DNA of 64,000 nt from contig JAGTTD010000002.1 in NCBI GenBank assembly GCA_018398585.1, forward strand, positions 32,666,186-32,730,185, written 5' to 3'. The translations under genes and the position numbers were made by a program. The notes beneath the pieces are model-generated. The model ran no database searches. It was given only the letters and a program-made list of their open reading frames with translations, and was not told where the DNA came from. This stretch comes from Simmondsia chinensis. Taxonomy: Eukaryota > Streptophyta > Magnoliopsida > Caryophyllales > Simmondsiaceae. Of the stretch, positions 1 through 9,899 are shown in pieces (within the stretch, counting starts at the first letter, position 1; each line of letters starts with the position of its first letter).

Positions 1-1590
1 AAATAAGTTGTCTAGGGAAAAAAAAAAAGAAAAATCTAGAAAGGTAAAACGGTAAGTTTTTTTTATTTTTACAAAAGTGTATCTACTTTAATTCTATTTC
101 GAAAAAAAAAAAAAGAAAAGCAAGATAATTAAATAATTGCATTAATATAACACTGTAAAAATTATGATGTATGTTATAATTTTATTAGTATAAATATCAT
201 CCGTACATCATGCAGGCAACAATTAGTTCCAGTTTAAATTGACAATGTAGAAACCACCCCATCTTAATATAAGAAAGGTGAATGATTTAAATCTATTTAT
301 TAAAATATTATAACCGCTATTTATAAAAAATATTCAAATCCAAAAATCTTGGAGAAGAAAAAAGTCATGAAGAGGAAAAGGTATAGAAATAAATCTAAAA
401 AAGTTTTACAAAAATGGAAAATCTGTTTGCCCAAAAAATTTGAAACAAAATTACCATTAAAAAATTACAAAAAATTATAAAAAATACTTAGAAAGAATTT
501 ATGATGAAAAAAATTTATTTTAGAAAAAAAATTGTTCATGGAAAAACTACTTTAAAAATCCATAAATATTCAAATAATAGTTTATCGAATATCAAATAAA
601 ATGTGGAATAAAAAAATACAAAATAAAGGAAAAAATAAAATATTAAAAATTTTGGTGAAATATATCTATGATCTATAGTTACGACATCTTATTTCAGGAT
701 ACCCACTCCCTCCAAATCCTTATAACCCTCCTCCATCCTAAAACGAAAAGGGAAAAAAAAAAGCCCATAATGGGTCATTTACAAAATCATAAAATAAAAA
801 TAAATTATAAAAAAAGCAACCCATAAAATCATAAAACCAGAGAAACAAAATGAAGTGTGCAGTTTTTTAACTGCTCATGTCTTGGGCTATTAAAAATTTT
901 AATCACAAAGCAGAACAAATATTGATAAAATGCATCCATTCGTTGTCGTTTTATACGAATTTGATGGAGCAATTTCAGTATAGATTGATGTATACATTTT
1001 ATGGTGAATGCAGCCTATAAAATGTCCTTTGAGAGTTTATTTAATGTAATTCGATACCTATGATAATTTCGGTATACAATGTGCGAAGGTAAATTCACCT
1101 CTGCATCTTATATATATATATATATATTAAAGAAAAAATATTCTTACTTTAGTACTACTTTTACATATTTTAAGTATAAACGTCCAGCCGTGTAATGTAT
1201 GGAGAATCACTAGTGAGTAATTTACCCATGAACAAATGAAATAAGTCTCATTACTTTCTAGGCATATTTTATCTTTTCCATCAACATCGACCACATCATC
1301 ATTATGGACTTGTTTGATAATAAAGAATTTTCTAATATTTTTCCTGGAAAACTGAAGAACTAGAAAAGGTGTTCGACAGTCCAATTTTCTAATTGGAGAA
1401 GTTGAAAAATAGTTTTTCAATTTTTCTTGTTCTTTCACAAATTTGAAAAACAGTTTTAAACTGTTTTCAAATTTTTCTTCACAAAATAGAGACCTTATTT
1501 TTTAACTTTTCCCTCAGCCCCCTTTCACATTTTCATATTACTCACCCATTTTATAAATTTTTTTTATATGCCCCCGGCTCTTCTTCCTTC
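1..1590. other. AT-rich spacer, no gene seen
   Basis: Low-complexity AT-rich DNA without a convincing reading frame. A (TA)n microsatellite lies at about 1109-1128. Around 1330-1450 there is a purine/pyrimidine-rich patch with short inverted similarity (gaaaaac / gttttc), of the type seen near ends of small DNA transposons. No terminal repeats could be paired. Confidence 0.6.
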
Positions 1591-1594
1591 TCTT

Positions 1595-2065
1595 ACGTAA
1601 ATGATTGTGGGATACTTAAAGCTAGATTCCCAATTTTGAAAGCAATAAATGATTTTTAAGGCAGAGGACACATAAGTGGATCATGCGAGTTGTTTAACTA
1701 TAGATACTAATCTTTACGGAATGTGATAGAGCAAGCTTTTGGGGTACTTAAGGCTAGGTTCCCAATTTTAAAAGTGATACCGAACTATCCACTAAATTGA
1801 AAAAGTTGAATCCTGTATCAGGTTGTACATTACATAATTTTATTCAAATGAAAGATAGAGTAGATATATTATTTGCTTCATATGGCCAGAAAGATGCAGT
1901 CGTCACTAATAAGAGCAATATTCCCATTGTATAGAAGGGCATACATGTGGATATGTCCCAACAAATGCAAATGAACGACTTTTGACAAGCAACTACCGAC
2001 CAATTGTGGAATAAATATACCAATCGGTAGAGAAAAAGTTATGATGTCGTATGTTTAGACTATAT
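1595..2065 (+). pseudogene. PIF/Harbinger transposase remnant (C-terminal part)
   Basis: Conceptual translation over several frames gives pieces matching the C-terminus of plant PIF/Harbinger (DDE_Tnp_4) transposases: a block like NVIEQAFGVLKARFPILKV near 1725-1780, then segments resembling CCTLHNFI (about 1830) and an acidic tail. Family knowledge: the block follows the last catalytic acidic residue of the DDE nuclease. Frameshifts and stops are frequent, so no product is possible. The short block around 1606-1645 repeats the one around 1738-1772 (gggNtacttaaNgctagNttcccaatttt pattern), so part of the gene is duplicated. The non-coding 3' part continues to about 2670, interrupted by a SINE. 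Confidence 0.6.
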
Positions 2066-2151
2066 TTGTAATTTGTTTCAACAATAAATCGCTCTTTCTC
2101 CTTAGTGTTTGACTAATTTATGGGTATTACTTAGGTGTATTTATACCTAAG

Positions 2152-2264
2152 AGGGTACCAACACGCAAGCACCGGATCCCATTAGAACTCCAAAGTTAAG
2201 CGTGCTTGGGCGAAAGTAGTACCAAGATAGGTAACCTCTTGGGAAGTCCTCGTGTTGCACCCCT
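2152..2264 (+). promoter_or_regulatory. 5S-derived Pol III internal promoter of SINE copy A
   Basis: The segment aligns by eye with almost the whole plant 5S rRNA, from the GGGT start region to the GTGTTGCACCCCTT end. The three 5S internal control elements are recognisable: box A (agttaagcgtgcttgg, 2194-2209), the intermediate element (about 2215-2230) and box C (around gtaacctcttgggaagtcc, 2231-2249). Relative to the usual plant 5S, box C has two changes (gtaacctctt for gtgacctcct). TFIIIA-dependent transcription is inferred from the family, not shown. Confidence 0.75.
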
Positions 2265-2333
2265 TAGGTTGGGGTTTCTTAGAAACAGCCTCCCTTCATG
2301 ATAGCACCCTAAAGGGGGAAGGTTGCATACATC

Positions 2334-2334
<1 letters not shown>

Positions 2335-2364
<30 letters not shown>
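2335..2364 (+). repeat. 30-C homopolymer inside SINE copy A
   Basis: Uninterrupted run of 30 C in the SINE body at the site where unexpanded copies read ccacccctccc. The complementary strand is a G-run with quadruplex potential. Confidence 0.95.
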
Positions 2365-2366
<2 letters not shown>

Positions 2367-2418
2367 AACCTTGCTTAGGCGAGAGCCCTTGGGATATTGG
2401 GAATGTGGAACAAAAAAA

Positions 2419-2670
2419 ACTTAGGTGTGTCATTTTCAACTTTCTAATAAGTGACATTATTATTCGGACCTAGTTTGAGTGTAATACTTATGTATCATTC
2501 TGAAGTTTGAGAAAGTTAAAAAAATAGGGATCATTTGATCATATTTTCTAGTTTTTCATATTGTAAAACTGAAAAAAGAATACTGGAGATGAAAAGGAAA
2601 ACTGAAAATGAAAAAGAAAACTAAAAATAGAAAAGGAAAACTGTTTTCTGCTATCAAACAGACCCCAAGT
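2419..2670 (+). repeat. Dispersed repeat, non-coding part of Harbinger-like element
   Basis: This stretch, apart from the SINE, is repeated at 57466-57723: the same order of acttaggNgtatc, ttcaactttNNaatNagtgacat, a run of gaaaactgaa-type units, and ttttctgctatcaaa. Here the sequence reads on into cagacccc. At 57723 the same position is occupied by a copia element. It serves as a paralogous empty site. Confidence 0.65.
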
Positions 2671-3305
2671 TTTTCATTGAATATGCCATCTATAAAATCC
2701 GAATATTTGGCAAAGACATCATAACAATCACATAGGAAGCAAAATGGATAAATAATCTTGATAAAATAACACCCAAAGCACAAATTACTACAACTATCAT
2801 ATTGTCACATGTACTAATGTCAGATGGCTCAAAAAATTAGGCAAATAAACAATATAAACGATAGCCAAGAACGTTACCACCAAAGTTTTGGCAATAACAT
2901 CAATTATCAAATAAAATAGCACATTCCTCGAACAGAAAAAACTAATATAATAGCACATTCTCACTTTTTCCCTAATAATTAGCGACAGAGGCTCGATACA
3001 CCACATTCTCACTATGAGAGCCAAGTGTCTAAGGAAGTCAAAGCTTCTTTTCCAATCGAGTGAGGTTACGTTTGGGCACCAAAACTGGGATAATAATTAA
3101 ACAACAATAAAAATAATACATGATATGAACTAAAATTGACATAAACTGAAATTAACTAAAAAGCATTAAAGAAAAGTATAAAGAGAAATAAATGACATTC
3201 GATTCATTGATGATCTCATTCAAATACAACGCTGTGTCTAATTATATATGTGAGTAATGGAGGGAAAGTTGAAAAATTAGAGTGAAATTCAAATTTAGGT
3301 TTGGA
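2670..3305. other. Spacer without a gene
   Basis: AT-rich DNA. The segment beginning ttacgtttgggcaccaaaac near 3065 resembles the start of a miniature transposon, but no matching opposite end was found. Confidence 0.4.
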
Positions 3306-3317
3306 GGCAAAATGGAA

Positions 3318-5647
3318 CCTCCACCACCGCCACCCCACCACCAGCTCAGTCAACTCTCTTGACCCGCCATTCTCTCTCTTTCCAACCCAAAGGTCACAAG
3401 CCTACCACCGCCGCTGCCCTCGCCACCACTCCACCACCAGCAGACGCTACCCACTCCCTTCCCTTGACCACTCCAACACCACCCCAGTCAACCCTCTCTC
3501 TCTCTCCCCCACCCATCTCTCTCTCTGCCCCTCTCTCTCTCCCACCCTCTCTCTTTTGAGGCCGTTATAATGGCAGTTTCCATCCTTGTTGATGGACTTT
3601 CATAGAAGACATCAAATTCATGGCTTAAAGCAGTGTTTTCGGATTTTGAATCAATTTTTGATACTTATATTCCTCAGAAAAGAAGAGCAGGGTCAAGGCT
3701 TTCCTATGGCTTTGTGAGGTTTCATGCTAGGAGGGAAGCCACCAAGGCAATTGCGACCATGAATGGAAGGCGAGTCGCTGGCTTCGTGATAGAGTTGACT
3801 GGGCTAAATCCGACAGTAGGGCTTTCTCTACATCTCTTTGGGACTGGTCTCCTTCAGATTCTCACTGCAGATCCAATGCTTCAACCGCTAATCTTGATAG
3901 GGTTGGTGCTCCTTCAAGGACTCGGCAAGGGGATATTGAAGCTCATTTCAATCATGGGGTTGTGGTGGCACATATTAACAAGAGCGTGAAGGCATGGCTT
4001 AACAAGTCTATAATTGCTCAATCTTTCAAGGACGATACGCTCAATAACATCCTCGCATTCATTACTGAGAATATCCTTAAGGGTTTGGTCCCTAAAGGAT
4101 TAAGGCCTAACACCTTTATTCTGACATGTGACTCGGCTAAGTCCTTGGAATCTTACCTCTGGCCTCGAAAACAACTATTGTTTGCAAATTCAAGAAGGTT
4201 GATAGGTACTCAGGTCAGACCCTAGGTTCCTTGTGCAGAAGAGTTTGGATTGAGATTCATGGGTCGTCGGTTTAGATTTGGTCAAGGGAAAGCTTCACTG
4301 AGTTCTCTAATCTATGGAGCAAGTTTATTCGGGTTGACACTAGAAGTTCTGCAATGAAATGTGTTGATGTTATTAATACATGCCTCCCATCATTTATACA
4401 TGAAATGGTCCAAATGTAGGTTCACCGGGCATCCTGATTGGTGTATATGAAAGAATGTGTTTATGAAATTATCTTTAATTGCTCTCCAGAAGTAATTGCC
4501 CTTGTTGCCTCTGCTAGCTCTCCAGGGAAATGGAATCATCTTCTCAGGTTAATACCGATTTTAGAGCTTGCAGCATTTGGAGAACTCGCCATCCAATGGT
4601 CCTTCCTTACATGAGCTCTCGGTCGCTAGCCTGGGAGGTTGCGGAGAATCCATGGGTCCTCTGTCTAGGTGGGTCATAGATAAGCTGAGGTTTGTGGAGC
4701 ATGGCATCGGTAGTTTTGACATTCACGTTCGTGGCCAGTTTTTTGGTAGATGGGCTGGGATGCTCATCAACCATGTCCAGTGTTCCTGCCTACTTTTATC
4801 TAGTCAAATTCCCAAATCATCAACTCAATCTCCTCTTGCCTTACCTTAAAACGAGGTTGGTTTTGATGACTCCACAAGGTCCCAAGATCAATTATAAAAT
4901 CTTCAAATACAAGCTCGGGATGCCACTAGTGATACTAATTCTGGGTCTTCCGGACCTATGTTTCCACCGGGTTTTGAACCCCCGTTGGCTACAGTCCCAC
5001 CTTTGGTGGAATCCAGTATGGCGGGGAGAGAAGAGGGACGACGCTGGCAAGTCTTCATGGTACTAACTTTCTTTCTTTGAAGAGAAGTCGTAAAGCACAA
5101 AAGTATAGATTAAAGAACAAGCAAAGCGAGATATGCAGGAATTCTTAAAAGATATGTCGCTCAAGAAGAGTGCCAAGAAATAGGTTAAACCCTCTGGTAA
5201 ACAAAATAAAGGGATGTTGGCAAGGAGGGACGGCAGTTCCACATAGGATGCGAAGCTTTTTGGTGCAAGGTGCTCGTGGGAGTAGGGGAAAAAACTTGGT
5301 TTGACTTATGACAGTGATGAACCGGATATGTTTGAGTTGTTTACCAGGATAAAATAGGGTATTAGGTATTCTAACCCCTATCAATTTCAGCTCTAGTTTT
5401 GGTATGGTTGGTAGTTCCTCCCTAACCATGGCCCGTTTCAACTTGTGGTTTTGTATACCTGTAGTGTTTATTGGATTCTTTCTTGCCTATTTGATTTTGT
5501 GTTATGTTTTTATCCTATTTTCTGTTTTATCTTGGCTTATTTTGTATTTGCTCCTTGGTCCTCGTTTTTTACGGGTCGTATGTTGCCTCGTTTGTATGAG
5601 TTGCCCATTTTATAAAGCGACCGTATCGCTAATTATTGAAAAAAAAA
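3318..5647 (+). mobile_element. ORF1-only LINE-like retroposon (half-LINE)
   Basis: Bounded by ggcaaaatggaa (3306-3317) and ggcaaattggaa (5648-5659), a 12-bp TSD with one mismatch. It ends in a 9-A tail (5639-5647). The 5' end is a CCA/CT-rich leader (3318-3560), typical of plant L1 5' UTRs. The coding part is an ORF1-like protein with an RRM. The last 250 bp (about 5395-5647) are a T-rich 3' UTR. No endonuclease or reverse transcriptase sequence is present between ORF1 and the tail. Either ORF2 was deleted, or ORF1 was retroposed as a separate unit by an active L1. The ORF2 that follows at 6194 lies outside the TSD and belongs to another insertion. Confidence 0.65.
3560..5395 (+). pseudogene. 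LINE ORF1 remnant with N-terminal RRM
   Basis: The frame at 3633-3810 encodes an RRM: a beta1/alpha1-like stretch (VFSDFESIFDTYIPQKRR), an RNP1-like block (SYGFVRFHARREATKAIATM) and GRRVAGFVIEL. Plant L1 ORF1 proteins often begin with an SR-protein-like RRM and bind the LINE RNA. Downstream frames (3962-4225 with VKAWLNKSIIAQSFKDDTLN, 4568-4849, 5100-5390 with a Lys-rich segment and DSDEPDMFELF) are pieces of the rest of ORF1, joined only through frameshifts and stops. No functional protein can be made. Confidence 0.6.
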
Positions 5648-5659
5648 GGCAAATTGGAA

Positions 5660-6190
5660 ATGCTTCAATACCAAAAACTATTTTGAGAAAAATCATACAT
5701 ACTAGCTTGAGAGAGAGATAGAGACTTGAGTGAATGCTGGCAAAAGCAGCATGAGTCACCTAAGCACTGAAAGGGAGGAACGACAAGAGAGAAGTAACAA
5801 GAAGAAAGACGTTACGGCACAGAAATGAAAATGAGGAAGAGAAAACAACTTTCCCTATTTCTTCGTATCCTTTATATTTTTCCAAAAATATTAGAGTTAC
5901 CAAACAAAAACGGGAACAACTGCACATGGTTGATCCCGTTTAAAAAAAGGGGAAACAACTAAAAGTCAACAAAAATGAACACTTCCTAAAGGAAAGGAAA
6001 AAGTTTCATAGAAAATAGTTTCACCATGTTTGGATCTAATGGAAGATAAGAAAGAAAAAAAAAATTAAAGAAACTTTACTTAATTCAGGTATCTTTCATT
6101 TTTCCTCCAAATTATGAATTAGATAGGTAAAATAGTTCTTCAAATACCCAAACATGGGAGCTATGTTTTGTTTTCCTTATAGAAAACTTC
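5660..6190. other. Spacer between two LINE insertions
   Basis: Purine-rich unique-looking DNA, with no coding or terminal-repeat signal. It separates the ORF1-only retroposon from the ORF2 that begins at 6194. Confidence 0.4.
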
Positions 6191-6193
6191 AAC

Positions 6194-6504
6194 ATGATTA
6201 AGATGATTTTATATTGGAATTGTCAGGGAACTGGATGACCTTGATAGTTCAGGCTCTTTGGGAACTAAATTCAAAATATAGTCCAACTATTGTTTTAATG
6301 GAGACTAAAAAAAAGAGAAACTTTGTAAGTTCTGATGGTAGACGACTTTAGTTCCTGAGCTGCATTGTTATGGATCTGAGGGGACAGTCTGGAGGACTTA
6401 TGTATTCCTTGTAGGAAGGAATGTCGCTTACTATCATCTTTCAAAATTAGTCGGTTATCGTCTCCTGTATTGACGAGCAGGCTTCCTTTAAAGTTTGGAC
6501 CCAC
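6194..6504 (+). pseudogene. L1 endonuclease, first part
   Basis: Begins MIKMILYWNCQGTG, the N-terminal beta strand of APE-type LINE endonucleases (WNCRG with the metal-binding Asn). It contains a degraded METK (Glu of the active site) at about 6299-6310 and continues to ASFKVWTHC at the copia insertion. Several stops occur within the first 100 codons. The remaining endonuclease resumes at 15379. Confidence 0.65.
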
Positions 6505-6509
6505 TGTTT

Positions 6510-8802
6510 TGTTGGAAAAAGATATGAATTTTGTTGGAAAAATAAACTCTGATGCCGACTATTGGGTTCACAGTTCTCAACTATAGTCACAACAATAGGC
6601 ACCTACTAGACCACTTAGTATAGGAGACTCTTCTCTCTACCTAAGCCCCCTGTCGAAGAGTCACGCTTGGTGACACCTCACGTGCGAGAATTCCCGGGAA
6701 TAGGTTTATCTCTATAAACCCTTTGCCCTAATACCGGTTGTTGGGACGAATTTCAAAAATCTCCCTAGTTTTATAAAGTTAACGCAGCGGAACAGGTTTA
6801 GAATTCATAACTCTAAACCTATGGACAATTTAAACTTCCTAATTTTAAATCTCCGGACTTAAATTCATAAAGTAAATGGAAGGAAGGAACATACACAGCG
6901 CCTCAAGGGCTCCCGCCTACGCAGATCTTGAGAGAGGGGGGGGGGGGGGGGCGGATGTACGCAGCCTCCCCCTTCATAATATAAATCAACAGATCTAAAT
7001 TCTTAATTTAGATCTGCAGGCATTTTACTCTAATATATTCATAACAATATATAAACTTAAACAAGCATAATAACGAATATTATAAATAAATAGAAAATGA
7101 AAACTAAGGAAAGAATAACATACCTGAAATTGCTCCAATTATAAAGAATATCAAGAAAATTGAGACCCCAAGATCTCAAACTGCCTGGTGGGTGGGCTCC
7201 GAAAAATATTAAACTGAGGAAAGAAAAATTACAACGGAAATTTTTCTCTCCAATTAGGTCTCCGAAACAATTTTCAGAAACCCAAAATAATTTGTTTTGA
7301 TTGAATGCCAAACTAATGAAATAGGTGCCTTTATTTACAATAGACGACCGGAGTGAAAAAATAGCAAATTTTGGATGTGGGATTCGTTGTTGTCAAGCAA
7401 AACGCAGCATGTTGAATAAAAAATAGATCAAAATGCGCGTTATCCCAAGCAAAAAGCGCCTTTATTTAATTCAAAACGCGTGACACGTGGCAGCGCCCCA
7501 TTGGTCCACCCCCGTGCATGGGGATTGCCAGGGCATGACCGTGTCACGCGCTTGTTCGTCAAATCCAAAGCACACGGATCGCCACTATTTATACGCGATT
7601 TAAATTTTTTTTCCACATGCAAAAATTCATCTTATGAATTTTAATTTCCTAAAATTATTTTATTTTATAATTTTTAATTTTATTCATCTCATGAATAATG
7701 TTTGACAAAATTAACTTTACCCATCTTATGGATAAATAATTCATCTCATAAATTCTTTAATATTTTTCCGATGGCAATAAATACAGAGGCTTGCGCAGGG
7801 ACCTCAGGGACAATTTAAATCTACCTCCAAATGGGTTAAATTAATCATCTCATGAAATAATTTAATTACTATTTAATGAGATTTAATTCCACTAAATAAA
7901 TATCACTGCACTTCAGACTTAAATTATTTATTCGAACTGTATTGATGACAACAATTCCTCCACTAGATGTCTATGACAAAGGATAAATATAACCACTACC
8001 ATTATCCTTCTCACAGCTTCTCCATTAGCTACCGACTCGCCCTTTACTGAATAATTCATTTATACTTGAACACATTCACAGTATAAATTCCAAATGTCAA
8101 ACACTTGGAACACTTTGGCCAAAGTTTTCGGACTATTCAAATATTTGCGAATCAACTAAGGTGACATCTATGTCTCATAAGAGACTGTAGATTCCCTATT
8201 GAATACCTGATCCTTGTCACACTTCACGCCGCTACCCAGTGTACGTGGGATTTCAGTCATTCGTTTAGACCTTACTTATAGTACACCAAAGTAACTAACG
8301 CTCCATGCACAAGTCTAGAATACCCTCAGGATTTAGAATCGTCGTTCAAATAGTACAACGTGAATCACTCATCTCCGATAGTAGTCTAGAAATAAGTAAC
8401 CCCAAGGTCCAACTCAGTGTGTCAATCTTATTAAACACACTAACCTAACACTGTTGGATCTCCATCCACATGACCAAGACAAGTCATCTAAAGTGTCACA
8501 TTATAGTCTTAACATACAAGGGTCCAAACTTGTCTTCGACTACGAGTCCTTCAAACAACAATCCGTACTATTTGTTCCACGTCTATCTGTGGCTTAGTCT
8601 CATAAACCATTTACAAAAAACATGTAAATTGTAGTCTGAGGACTACACCCATCTCATGGATGTCTCCCAAAAGAAAATCACATGCAGTATAAATGCTCAC
8701 ATACACAAATTTAACTAGGAAACGACTGGAACTTCAATTCTATTTATTAATTAAAATAATATATTCAGAATAAATCTGGATTTCAGGACATTGTTCCTAA
8801 CA
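6510..8802 (-). repeat. Copia-1 LTR (3' LTR of the minus-strand element)
   Basis: 2293 bp, closely similar to 13178-15373. The main length difference is a 102-bp retroposon fragment at 6871-6972, absent from the other LTR. TG...CA termini are intact. Both LTRs are very long for Ty1-copia. Confidence 0.9.
6871..6972 (-). mobile_element. Truncated retroposon with the shared SINE/RTE tail
   Basis: Flanked by ttcataa (6864-6870 and 6973-6979), with the partner LTR as an empty site. On the minus strand it reads ggctgcgtacatccg, a 16-C run (6936-6951 as G), then gcgggagcccttgaggcgct, that is, the distal half of the tail shared by the 5S-headed SINEs and the RTE LINEs. The 5' part is missing, as expected from incomplete reverse transcription. 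Confidence 0.75.
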
Positions 8803-8814
8803 ATCTTCCACTTG

Positions 8815-9560
8815 TCCTAAATCCAATTTATGATAAAGTCCATACTCACCCCTTTTAAGTTTGAACCAAAAGTCTACTAAGCCTAACCATTAGTGAGCAC
8901 AATTACTTTATTGTGAAGTCGGCAATACAATACTGCTTGACATTCCTCTCACTAATGGCTCTCACTCCAAGGGTAATGACATGCTTAGACGTCGAACGTC
9001 TATCATATATATTTTACTGGAGGTCTTAACACAATATATCCAACTGGAACCAGCTCGTAACTTTGAAAGATCATATAACTTCGAGTCCTTCTTAAGTACT
9101 AGAGAAGACGCTTCATTGTCAACTAGTGCATCGGACCCAAGTTAGACTGACATCTCCTTACTATACCACAGAATAGCAAATATCTGGTCTCATGCACAAC
9201 ATGGCATACTTGAGGCTCCCACTGCCAAAGCATATGGAATATTTCTCAATTGCTCTTCCTCTTGAGGTGTCCTAGAACACTACTCAAAAGAGAGAAAGGG
9301 ACTCCATGCCATACCTTGACAACATTTTGTCAATATAAGTGGCTAGAGAAAGATTTAACATCCTACTCTTACGACCTTGCAGAAGCTTAATTCTAAGAAT
9401 AGAGCTGGCTTCTCCTATGTCTTTCATATTGAGCTATCATTACAACCAAGTCTTTACAACTAATGACACTCCCACATCTTTCCTAATGAGTAGTGTATTG
9501 TTGACATACAATACCCAGAAATTCACTACTTTCTCTTAATGTCGTTTGTACACGCATGGT
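8815..9560 (-). pseudogene. Copia-1 reverse transcriptase C-part and RNase H remnant
   Basis: Read on the minus strand, several frames give YVNNTLL, KDVGVSLVVKTWL, an ILRIKLLQGRKSRML-like block, a SLATYIDKML-like block, then NIPYALAVG and MRPDICYS-like segments. These are the usual order at the end of Ty1-copia RT (downstream of the YVDD box) and at the start of RNase H. Multiple frameshifts. Confidence 0.6.
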
Positions 9561-9845
9561 TCGTTCAACCAATTGCTCAAAATTAGAAGACTTAATTGCT
9601 TCATTATGGCTAAAAGGACCAGGTTTAATACCACGGTCTACCACTAAGGCTCCCGCTATGAACTTGTCAGGTGTCCTGACAAACCTCCCACCACACCTAA
9701 GCTCTCGTGTACCTGGAACATTTTTGTTCCTATCAGTAAGTGCATCTAATGCATCCACTATATCTTGAGTTGTGTCTAGCTGTTTAGAATTAGTGTCATT
9801 CTCCTTTAATATTAATTTGTTTTTGTTTTTGTAGCTTACTTGCAA
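9560..9845 (-). pseudogene. Copia-1 integrase-RT linker remnant
   Basis: The minus-strand reading contains TQDIVDALDALTDRNKNVPGT followed by ELRCGGRFVRTPDKFI. The second block corresponds to the RRSGR-VVR-PDRF motif found between integrase and RT in Ty1-copia polyproteins. Confidence 0.5.
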
Positions 9846-9899
9846 AATGCTTCTCTAAGTATTTTGTATTGTATTTTAAAAAAAAACTTTTTTTTTAAT

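Larger units (their letters stand above)
2139..2418 (+). mobile_element. 5S rRNA-headed SINE, copy A
   Basis: Flanked by a direct repeat acttaggtgt (2129-2138 and 2419-2428). Structure: a 5S rRNA-like head (about 2152-2264), then a body starting AGGTTGGGG with the GAAACAGCCTC and GGTTGCATACATC blocks, a 30-C homopolymer (2335-2364), a gagagcccttgggatattggg block and a short A-rich end. The body matches the 3' part of the RTE LINE fragments at 23144-23765 and 61944-62663. It is not a normal 5S gene: it carries substitutions, lacks the tandem spacer arrangement, and is embedded in transposon sequence. A related 5S-plus-body structure occurs at 35668-35929, 56385-56636 and 62741-62951. Confidence 0.85.

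Noticed and set aside
2152..2264. Functional 5S rRNA gene
   Set aside because: Substitutions in box C, fusion to a LINE-like tail, TSDs and lack of tandem 5S repeats point to a SINE head.
2139..2418. Cassandra-type LTR miniature element
   Set aside because: No second 5S-bearing LTR, primer site or polypurine tract nearby; the tail matches an RTE LINE instead.
3301..3570. Pro/Ser-rich small protein at the start of the half-LINE
   Set aside because: CCA/CT repeats of a LINE leader give open frames by chance; overlapping frames look equally protein-like.
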